Shown here one piece after another: positions 1 through 4,530 of a stretch of DNA of 5,181 nucleotides. The translations under genes were made by a program, and so were the position numbers. The DNA is from an uncultured Oscillibacter sp. (lineage in GTDB: Bacteria > Bacillota > Clostridia > Oscillospirales > Oscillospiraceae), in the NCBI GenBank assembly GCA_948435975.1, contig CAOJHG010000192.1, positions 1 through 5,181 on the forward strand, written 5' to 3'. Below the pieces are notes generated by a model. That model had not been told where the DNA came from. It saw only the letters and a program-made list of their open reading frames with translations, and made no database searches. How positions within the stretch are numbered: position 1 is the first letter of the stretch; every line of letters starts with the position of its first letter.

Positions 1-592
1 GGTTGCGGAACTTGTCATAAAGTCCTCCGCTTTTGTTTTGGACCACCAGACCCGCCTCGAGAAGTTCCGACTTGGTGTATCCCTTTTTGGTCATGGCGGT
101 CAGTAGCACGTCCCAGGCGTCCAGAGATGCTCCCATGCCGAAGTTGACGGCGGTGGCCTTCCGAATCCGGCGCCGGTTCAGGTAATCCTGCACGGCACGG
201 CCCTCCGGCTGCTGGAGGAGCTGGTAATAAAAGCGTGCGGCGTCCCGATTCAGGTCCAGGAGGCGGGAGCGTTTTCGGCTGGCGTCCCGGTCGGCCTCTT
301 CCTCGGGGACTGTCAGCCCAGCCCGTTTAGCAAGGAAGCGGACCGCGTCGGGGAAGGGAAGGTGCTCCTCCTCCATGATGAAATTCACCACAGTGCCGCC
401 TCGTTTACAGCCGAAGCAGTAATACATCTGCTTGTTGGGAGAAACGGAAAAAGATGCGCTTCGCTCGCTGTGGAAGGGGCAGAGACCGAAGAGATTCGCG
501 CCCTTACGATTGAGCTGCACATAGCTGCTGACCACGTCCACAATGTCGCTGCGGGCGATCAGCTCGTCCAAAAAACTCTGAGGAAAGGCCAA
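1..592 (-). CDS. dnaG: DNA primase DnaG, N-terminal part (cut by left edge)
   Basis: DnaG makes the RNA primers for lagging-strand DNA synthesis, working with the replicative helicase. The 197 codons present cover the zinc-binding domain and the start of the polymerase core. The CHC2-type zinc ligands are visible as C38-P-F-H41 and C59-x-x-C62, with the family's spacing and nearly the E. coli positions. Downstream come a segment reading GGTVVNFIMEEE, a linker, and the motif YDKFRN that opens the catalytic core. The start is taken as TTG at 592-590: it gives MAFPQSFLDELIARSDIVDVV, the usual DnaG N-terminus, and sits just after a very strong Shine-Dalgarno sequence. No in-frame ATG fits as well. 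The gene is divergent from the PPTase gene. In Firmicutes dnaG is usually followed by rpoD/sigA, which would lie outside the window. Identity is close to certain; only the C-terminal part is missing because of the window edge. Confidence 0.97.
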   Translation of the reverse strand, partial: MAFPQSFLDELIARSDIVDVVSSYVQLNRKGANLFGLCPFHSERSASFSVSPNKQMYYCFGCKRGGTVVNFIMEEEHLPFPDAVRFLAKRAGLTVPEEEADRDASRKRSRLLDLNRDAARFYYQLLQQPEGRAVQDYLNRRRIRKATAVNFGMGASLDAWDVLLTAMTKKGYTKSELLEAGLVVQNKSGGLYDKFRN

Positions 593-596
593 GATT

Positions 597-610
597 CCTC
601 CCCTCCTTTC
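597..610 (-). promoter_or_regulatory. Ribosome binding site of dnaG, supporting a TTG start
   Basis: On the minus strand this reads GAAAGGAGGGGAGG, ending four bases before the TTG codon. AAGGAGG is a perfect anti-16S match about 7-8 bases upstream of the TTG, which decides the start in the absence of an ATG. Confidence 0.8.
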
Positions 611-665
611 GGTCAGTTTAGCCAAAATGCCCTTCCGTCATACCAAAAAAATGAGATTCCAAAAG

Positions 666-695
666 AATCCGCTATTTTTATATACGCTGCGGATT
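666..695. repeat. Inverted repeat in the dnaG leader
   Basis: AATCCGC (666-672) and GCGGATT (689-695) are perfect 7-base inverted copies separated by 16 AT-rich bases. If dnaG transcription starts upstream, this would form a hairpin in its 5' leader about 75-100 bases before the start codon. It has no clear T-run on the minus strand, so it does not look like a complete intrinsic terminator. Function unknown; a short repeat like this can also occur by chance. Confidence 0.35.
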
Positions 696-733
696 TTAAA
701 ATTTCTCTTTTTTTGCGGAAGATTTTGAAAAGT

Positions 734-778
734 TTTTTATGTCATCCTATTCTTGCATCAACTACCAGATGATATCAA
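734..778 (-). promoter_or_regulatory. Weak candidate promoter for dnaG
   Basis: On the minus strand there are two overlapping weak sigma-A-like options: TTGATA (778-773) followed after 18 bases by AAGAAT (754-749), and TTGATG (761-756) followed after 16 bases by TAAAAA (739-734). Both -10 boxes match only four of six consensus bases. The position, roughly 140-190 bases before the TTG start in the AT-rich divergent region, is reasonable, but the assignment is tentative. Confidence 0.22.
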
Positions 779-915
779 AAAATTCCGACCTGATTAACAA
801 TTGTCCATTTTTTATTTTAATATATGGGTTGATTTTTCGTCTGGGCAGATGTACTGTGCCGCAACAGGTTAGGCGGCGGCGGAACACAAGAGCGGAGCAG
901 GAGCTTCTAAAAGCG

Positions 916-944
916 TTTACAGAAGAGGAGAATCAGACTATAAT
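916..944 (+). promoter_or_regulatory. Near-consensus sigma-A promoter for the PPTase/NTF2-like unit
   Basis: A -35 box TTTACA (916-921, five of six consensus bases) is followed after exactly 17 bases by a perfect -10 box TATAAT (939-944). Transcription would begin near 951, leaving a leader of about 45 bases before the ATG at 998. It is the best promoter match noticed in the window and implies constitutive housekeeping-sigma expression; no operator overlapping it was recognised. Confidence 0.8.
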
Positions 945-997
945 AAGTAAAGATTTTACGTCCCGTAAGATAGTGTATGAAAGGGGGAGGCGCAGAA

Positions 998-1606
998 ATG
1001 CCAGTACAGCTATGGACCGCCCGACTGGACCGCCCGCTGACAGGCTCGGAGGAAGAAGCCATGCTGCGGATGGTTCCCCCAGAGCGGCGGGAACGGATTC
1101 TTCGGATGCAGCACCCTGAGAAACGCCGGGAGCCGCTGTGCGCTTACTTGCTGCTGCGTCTGGCCTTGTGGCAGCGCTTTCGTTGGCAGGAGCTTCCGGA
1201 AATTGTCTTGTCTTCCAGAGGCAAGCCCGGTTTCTCGGACCACCCAGAGGTGCAGTTCAATCTCAGCCACACCAGAGGCGCGGTGCTGGTGGGCCTGTCG
1301 GACAAAGCGGTAGGCGTGGATATTGAGCGTGTGCGCCCCGTGGGACGGAAGCTGATGGAACGCCTTGCGCAGACGGACAGCGAAGAGGAATTTTTCCGAA
1401 ACTGGGTAGAGTGGGAGGCCAGAAGCAAGCGAAGCGGAGACGGCGTCGTTTCACTCCTGCGGACGCCAGAACCCCTGAGGGACGGGGAATTTTACTATCC
1501 GGTGGACGTGTTTCCAGGGTATGCTGCCGGTACGGCCTGCGGAGATAGGGAGCCGCCGGAAATTCTGGGGCGGTATTCTTTGGATGAAATAGGGGGTGCG
1601 CTATGA
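998..1606 (+). CDS. 4'-phosphopantetheinyl transferase, Sfp family
   Basis: Cytoplasmic enzyme that moves the 4'-phosphopantetheine arm of coenzyme A onto a serine of a carrier protein. The 202-aa product shows the family motifs in order: R74-G-K-P77, the NLSH segment with S90-H91, and VGVDIE with D108 and E110 as metal ligands. These are followed by W136-V-E-W-E140-A-R-S-K144, in which E140 and K144 match the catalytic Glu and Lys of Sfp. The C-terminal stretch FYYPVDVFPGYA, ending in SLDEI, also fits. ATG 998 is chosen over the in-frame ATG at 977 because the Shine-Dalgarno AGGGGGAGG (982-990) lies between them, seven bases before 998. The residue before E140 is Trp, where Lys or Arg is usual. 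No NRPS or PKS gene is present, so its substrates (fatty-acid ACP or secondary-metabolism carriers) are elsewhere. The stop overlaps the next gene's start as ATGA. Confidence 0.9.
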   Translation: MPVQLWTARLDRPLTGSEEEAMLRMVPPERRERILRMQHPEKRREPLCAYLLLRLALWQRFRWQELPEIVLSSRGKPGFSDHPEVQFNLSHTRGAVLVGLSDKAVGVDIERVRPVGRKLMERLAQTDSEEEFFRNWVEWEARSKRSGDGVVSLLRTPEPLRDGEFYYPVDVFPGYAAGTACGDREPPEILGRYSLDEIGGAL

Positions 1607-2022
1607 TCGAAATAGAAGAGAGTGTGACTGGGCTGGTGCTGGACTTTGTCCGGCAGATGAACGAATTGCAGTCCCGTTATGGGCCGCAGATCAACCAAAC
1701 AAGAGGAGACGGGGCTGGAAGAGTCTTTGCTTCCTACCGCCAAGAGGCAGAGGATATTTACGCCCGCTTTTTAACAGAGCGAAAACGGTCCTGCTATTTT
1801 GGCATCTGCCAGCCTCCGTTTTTCCATGCTGTCGAGGGTGCGGCATCCTGGGCGGTGGAAGTGGAGAAGGATCACGCGGCAGTGACAGTTCTGCCCCAAG
1901 AGGGGAGTATGGATTTCCGCTTTCTGCTTCGGGAGAAGGGCGGGGGGTGGCGCATTAACAGCTTCCAGCAGCGGTATCGAGCCAGACAGCGGCTCTACCA
2001 GTGGACCTATGGCAGCTTTTGA
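1603..2022 (+). CDS. Small NTF2-fold immunity-like protein (tentative)
   Basis: A 139-aa soluble protein with no signal peptide or membrane segment. It begins with an amphipathic helical stretch (about 5-60). Alternating strands follow around AASWAVEVEKDHAAVTVL and FRFLLREKGGGWRINSF, then a charged end finishing WTYGSF. Helices first, then strands with a 'k-dG-W-I-s' turn and a W-x-x-G-S ending, resembles the NTF2-fold immunity proteins (RhsIA-like) that neutralise polymorphic toxins. This is recognition from memory and is not proven. The start ATG overlaps the PPTase stop and has AGGGGG (1591-1596 region) as ribosome binding site, so translation is probably coupled. No toxin gene is adjacent, so if it is an immunity protein it is an orphan. 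It may instead be a general NTF2-like protein working with the PPTase. The stop TGA (2020-2022) touches the left end of an inserted element. Confidence 0.6.
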   Translation: MIEIEESVTGLVLDFVRQMNELQSRYGPQINQTRGDGAGRVFASYRQEAEDIYARFLTERKRSCYFGICQPPFFHAVEGAASWAVEVEKDHAAVTVLPQEGSMDFRFLLREKGGGWRINSFQQRYRARQRLYQWTYGSF

Positions 2023-2024
2023 AG

Positions 2025-2052
2025 AAGTCCCAATTTTCCCTTGTGTTGATTA
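2025..2052 (+). repeat. Left terminal inverted repeat
   Basis: Starts AAGTCCCAATTT and continues with a TTGTGTT core (2041-2047). It matches the reverse complement of 2555-2582 at 23 of 28 positions with no gap. It begins three bases after the stop codon of the NTF2-like gene. Confidence 0.7.
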
Positions 2053-2135
2053 GGCATGGCATCGAATAAATATGTAACTATTACAACTCCTCTTCAGCAT
2101 TATGTACTCATGTAAAAAGGACTTATAAATATGTA

Positions 2136-2163
2136 TTGGAGGTAGCAGGCAAATATTTATAAT
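2136..2163 (+). promoter_or_regulatory. Candidate promoter of the element's cargo gene
   Basis: A perfect -10 box TATAAT (2158-2163) sits 47 bases before the ATG. The only -35-like sequence at 16 bases spacing is TTGGAG (2136-2141), which is poor. In such AT-rich DNA a TATAAT can arise by chance; another -10-like TATAAA is at 2124-2129. Confidence 0.35.
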
Positions 2164-2209
2164 CGAGTATATAAAGCAAGGGTTTTTAGGTTAAAAGGAG
2201 TTTCAGAAG

Positions 2210-2521
2210 ATGGAAAAAGCACGAGTTTATGTTGATTTGAACGAAATGGTTACAGATGATATTGCATTGTTGTCAAAAGATGATACCAAGATGGATAGTA
2301 TGGGCAGGATAATTACATTTTATGAAGGAATGCCTGTTAGCCTTTATTCCGATGATGCGTCCAACAGCGGAGAAACTGATAATTTGATTTTCGAAGGCAC
2401 TGCCATAAAATATGATTTACAGAGTTATCCAGAATGGCGGCATGTAAAATGGTGTGTTCGTATTAATTGGAATAGTCTTATACATGAATCCGACATGAAT
2501 CAATCAAATTCAATGGAATGA
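2210..2521 (+). CDS. Hypothetical 103-aa protein, possible immunity or cargo protein
   Basis: Small acidic soluble protein with no signal peptide, membrane segment or catalytic motif. The body runs from RVYVDLNEMVTDD through a glycine turn YEGMPVSLYSDD and a DNLIFEGTA segment to a Trp-rich end (WRHVKWCVRINWNSLIHESD), suggesting a compact beta-rich fold. Similar-looking short proteins with a V-D-L-N start and an H-E-S-D end occur, as I recall, as hypothetical genes in accessory islands and near toxin/immunity loci of Firmicutes and enterobacteria; this is a memory-based hint only. The start is well supported by AAGGAG (2195-2200), nine bases upstream of the ATG. It is much more A+T-rich than its neighbours and lies entirely between the two inverted repeats, so it was very likely acquired with the element. 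Reality as a gene is fairly sure; function is not recognised. Confidence 0.72.
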   Translation: MEKARVYVDLNEMVTDDIALLSKDDTKMDSMGRIITFYEGMPVSLYSDDASNSGETDNLIFEGTAIKYDLQSYPEWRHVKWCVRINWNSLIHESDMNQSNSME

Positions 2522-2554
2522 ATGAGCATACACTCCAATTTTTGGAAACAGGTA

Positions 2555-2582
2555 TTATAAACACAAACGGAAATTGGGACTT
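2555..2582 (-). repeat. Right terminal inverted repeat
   Basis: Read on the minus strand from 2582 it begins AAGTCCCAATTT, then differs at a few bases before the shared TTGTGTT core. It lies 33 bases beyond the stop of the cargo gene, so the gene is wholly inside the element. Confidence 0.7.
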
Positions 2583-2843
2583 GAAGAATGGACGGAAAAG
2601 GATGCAGAAGAAAAAGACATAACAGCGCTTTGAAGAGGTTCCAGAACATACACAGCGGATTCCAGGTTGCCGGGCAGTGATTCTGTATGGATTGCTGTCC
2701 GGCTGGCTATTTTGAGAGAAGTGAAAAACCGGATTCAGAAAAAGAAGCAGAGCGGATAAATAATTTGGACGGACCTGCCACCAAGGGCCGTGCGTTTCCG
2801 ACTATATTAGTGAAAGCAGCTTTCAAAAGGGAGGAGACCCAAT
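2583..2843. other. Region without a convincing gene between the element and the sigma factor gene
   Basis: About 260 bases with intermediate G+C. Short frames such as 2588-2680 (30 aa) have no ribosome binding site or recognisable product. One stretch (about 2583-2708) reads as plausible protein only if a frame change near 2632 is allowed, which could mean a decayed gene or chance. The last 20 bases carry the sigma gene's ribosome binding site. TATATT (2803-2808) could be a -10 box but has no matching -35 box, so the sigma gene's promoter is not resolved. Confidence 0.45.
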
Positions 2844-3398
2844 ATGGAGGACACAAAGATCATTGCGCTGTACTGGGAGCGGTCGGAAGAGGCCATTGCG
2901 CGAACAGAGAAGAAGTACGGCGCATACTGCGGCAGCATCATCCGGCGGATATTGGGGGACGGCCGGGACACAGAGGAGTGCCTGAGCGACACTTGGCTGG
3001 GGGCCTGGAACGCCATGCCGCCGCAGAGACCAACGCGCCTGCCCGTCTTTCTGGGCCGGATTGCCCGCAACACCGCCCTGGACCGGTACGACTACAATCG
3101 CGCCCAGTGCCGGGACAGCGGTTTTGAAGCGGTTCTGGAGGAACTAACGGAGTGCATAGGAACAGCAACCCCGGAAGACGCCGTGAATTTGCAGGAACTG
3201 GGGGAGGCGGTTTCTGCGTATTTAGCTGGAGCGGCCCCGGCAGTGCGGCTGGTGTTCCTGCGGCGTTATTGGTATTGTGACAGTATTGTGGAGATTGCGG
3301 GGAGGACCGGGTTTACACAGTCAAAGGTGAAGACCATCCTGCACCGGGCGCGGAAGGGCCTGGGTGCGCATTTGCGAAAGGAAGGGTATGATGTATGA
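2844..3398 (+). CDS. ECF-type sigma factor (sigma-70 family)
   Basis: A 184-aa RNA polymerase sigma subunit with only regions 2 and 4, the hallmark of extracytoplasmic-function sigmas. Region 2 covers about residues 10-85: DTEECLSDTWLGAWNAMPP forms the core-binding part, and FLGRIARNTALDRYDYNRAQ is the -10 recognition helix region. Region 4 covers about 130-180. RLVFLRRYWYCDSIVEIAGR, then TGFTQSKVKTILHRARKGL, is the helix-turn-helix that reads the -35 element. The ATG at 2844 follows a strong AGGGAGGAG-like site (2829-2836). The stop overlaps the start of the next gene (ATGA), so the two proteins are probably made in balance, as is typical of a sigma and its membrane partner. Its target promoters cannot be deduced here, and no obvious autoregulatory ECF promoter was seen upstream. 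Confidence 0.9.
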   Translation: MEDTKIIALYWERSEEAIARTEKKYGAYCGSIIRRILGDGRDTEECLSDTWLGAWNAMPPQRPTRLPVFLGRIARNTALDRYDYNRAQCRDSGFEAVLEELTECIGTATPEDAVNLQELGEAVSAYLAGAAPAVRLVFLRRYWYCDSIVEIAGRTGFTQSKVKTILHRARKGLGAHLRKEGYDV

Positions 3399-4435
3399 AG
3401 CGAGAAGATTTATTCCGCGCCATTGGTGAGGTCCAGGAGGAGCAGATTCGGGAAGCGGAGACGGTGAAGCGGCTGACGAAACCGTGGAAGCGGGCGGCGG
3501 CAGCGGCGGCATGTCTGGCGCTGATTGTGAGCGTGTGCGCGGCGGGGAACTTGCTGAACGACGAGATCCGGTGGCGCGCTCTGATAGGGAGCTTCAAGCC
3601 GCTGGAGGAACCGGAAGCCGGAAGCGGCGCAGATTCTGGAGGAACCGGGAATGCAGATGGTTCATATTACTGGACAGACGGTTCCGGAAGGCCGTCCCCT
3701 AATTTGTCCCAGGGCGTGGAAATTGCGGAGCTGCAATGGACTGGCACGGTAGGGACTCCGGAGATGGACCCTGCCCCCAGTCCTGGGCTGCAGCGGGTAG
3801 GGGAGGCGACGGCAGAGGAGCTTTTTGAGAATGCCGCTGTGATTTTCCGGGGAACCGTGCAGTATTTACGGTATATGCAGATAGAATCGCGTGATTATAC
3901 AGCATTTTATACGGTAGCGACAGTAGAGGTCACGGACTGCATCCGCGGCGGCTTGTCTGAAGGGGATATTTATAGTATTCTCTACACAGGATTCCCAGAC
4001 AGTATGCCAGCTATTTCAGAGAATTTAGGTTATCTGAAAAGCGGCAGTGACGCCATATTCATGCCTCTTTGGGCCAATCCAGAGGCAGGGTGGGTTACAG
4101 AGGACGGTTTCTTTGCGTATGCAGATATAGCGGATATGTATTTTGACGAAGGTCTTCGGCTCCTGTTTCTGGATACTGGAGAAGGCTTGGCATTTGAACG
4201 AAGCGTTTATCCGGATATTGCGGAGGCGGAGACGCTGGACGAGGTAGCGGCGTATATCCGGGAAATGCTGGACGGGCGCGAAGAGACAGGCAGGCCCGCT
4301 GTAGTAGCTGATGTGGAAGAGCCGCCAGCGGGTGGTTATGTTTTCGTAGAAGGCGCAGAGACTGGTCCCAATGGCGCAAAGGAACTCCCTGGAGGCGCGT
4401 TCATCAGTGAGGAAGATAAAGAGGACGCAGGCTGA
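3395..4435 (+). CDS. Single-pass membrane protein, probable anti-sigma/sensor partner of the ECF sigma factor
   Basis: A 346-aa protein. Residues 1-33 are a charged cytoplasmic segment (MKREDLFRAIGEVQEEQIREAE), 34-51 an alanine-rich membrane helix after K-R, and the rest faces outward. Its G/S/P-rich linker (about 70-105) leads to a globular domain (about 125-290) and an acidic tail. The globular domain contains AAVIFRGTVQYLRY and YTAFYTVATVEVTDCIRGG, reminiscent of the strand-rich extracellular domains on similar clostridial proteins. The short cytoplasmic part lacks the H-x3-C-x2-C zinc motif of classical ZAS anti-sigmas, so the sigma-binding mode differs or is unknown. Four-base overlap with the sigma gene and a GGAAGGG site upstream support coupled expression. 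The role as anti-sigma is inferred from arrangement and topology; the ligand is unknown. Confidence 0.75.
   Translation: MKREDLFRAIGEVQEEQIREAETVKRLTKPWKRAAAAAACLALIVSVCAAGNLLNDEIRWRALIGSFKPLEEPEAGSGADSGGTGNADGSYYWTDGSGRPSPNLSQGVEIAELQWTGTVGTPEMDPAPSPGLQRVGEATAEELFENAAVIFRGTVQYLRYMQIESRDYTAFYTVATVEVTDCIRGGLSEGDIYSILYTGFPDSMPAISENLGYLKSGSDAIFMPLWANPEAGWVTEDGFFAYADIADMYFDEGLRLLFLDTGEGLAFERSVYPDIAEAETLDEVAAYIREMLDGREETGRPAVVADVEEPPAGGYVFVEGAETGPNGAKELPGGAFISEEDKEDAG
3602..3648 (+). repeat. 13-bp direct repeat inside the linker of the membrane protein gene
   Basis: CTGGAGGAACCGG occurs at 3602-3614 and again at 3636-3648. The offset of 34 bases is not a multiple of three, so the copies are read in different frames (LEEPE versus SGGTG). 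It lies in the low-complexity linker just outside the membrane and could reflect a past duplication or slippage. Confidence 0.55.
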
Positions 4436-4439
4436 AAGG

Positions 4440-4474
4440 AAAAGGACGGGGATATTTTGCATCCCCGTCCTTTT
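4440..4474. terminator. Intrinsic terminator between the convergent sigma-partner and gdhA genes
   Basis: A perfect 14-bp stem (AAAAGGACGGGGAT at 4440-4453 paired with 4461-4474) encloses a 7-base loop. The 3' arm ends in TTTT on the plus strand, and the A-run on the other arm gives TTTT on the minus strand, so it can stop transcription from both sides. It starts five bases after the membrane protein's stop codon and lies about 57 bases beyond the gdhA stop. Confidence 0.92.
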
Positions 4475-4530
4475 GTGCAGTTTTGAGCCGCCGCAGAGTT
4501 TGACAGAAGCGGGGCTGTGTTCGCTTTCTC

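Larger units (their letters stand above)
593..997. other. AT-rich divergent intergenic region between dnaG and the PPTase gene
   Basis: About 400 bases without a credible gene. Open frames crossing it have no family resemblance and merely extend antisense or out-of-frame stretches of the neighbours. The part from about 640 to 840 is much richer in A+T than either flanking gene, as expected of a promoter region serving both directions. It contains an inverted repeat (666-695), a loose direct repeat (688-701 and 714-731), and short palindromes ATTTTAAAAT (693-702), TGATATCA (770-777) and ACAATTGT (797-804). A second, weaker rightward promoter candidate is TTAACA (794-799) with TAATAT (818-823) after 18 bases. 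None of the palindromes can be assigned to a known regulator by eye. Confidence 0.6.
2025..2582. mobile_element. AT-rich 558-bp element with terminal inverted repeats and GAAG flanks
   Basis: The block is bounded by inverted repeats of 28 bases (2025-2052 and 2555-2582), of which the outer 12 (AAGTCCCAATTT) are identical and 23 of 28 match without gaps. GAAG occurs directly outside both ends (2021-2024 and 2583-2586), as a 4-bp target duplication would. Composition changes with the boundary: lines counted inside (2041-2100, 2221-2340) have about 32-37% G+C, against about 62% in the PPTase gene (1141-1200). There is no transposase; the only gene is the 103-aa ORF at 2210-2521. The simplest reading is a small non-autonomous, MITE-like element carrying a cargo gene and moved by a transposase elsewhere. 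I cannot assign the repeat sequence to a known IS family. Confidence 0.62.

Noticed and set aside
362..772. 136-aa plus-strand open frame
   Set aside because: It is antisense to the zinc-binding domain of dnaG and then runs into AT-rich intergenic DNA; no ribosome binding site or family resemblance.
739..1119. 126-aa plus-strand open frame crossing the promoter and the PPTase start
   Set aside because: It overlaps the PPTase gene in another frame and contains the promoter at 916-944; the product looks like low-quality out-of-frame sequence.
1596..1958. 120-aa open frame starting with GTG within the NTF2-like gene
   Set aside because: Out-of-frame reading of the better supported gene at 1603-2022, with Cys/Arg/Gly-rich shadow composition.
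2534..2546. TCCAA-TTT-TTGGA mini hairpin after the cargo gene
   Set aside because: A 5-bp AT-rich stem with a 3-base loop and no T-tract is too weak to call a terminator.
2518..2622. 34-aa frame overlapping the stop of the cargo gene as ATGA
   Set aside because: It reads through the right inverted repeat and across the insertion boundary, so it is probably a by-product of the insertion.
2687..3127. 146-aa plus-strand open frame
   Set aside because: Mostly an out-of-frame shadow of the ECF sigma factor gene.
4025..4462. 145-aa minus-strand open frame
   Set aside because: Antisense to the membrane protein gene and begins inside the terminator hairpin; no family resemblance.
4507..4526. AAGCG/CGCTT hairpin just after the gdhA stop
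   Set aside because: Only a 5-bp stem with a 10-base loop and no T-run; the 4440-4474 hairpin explains termination better.
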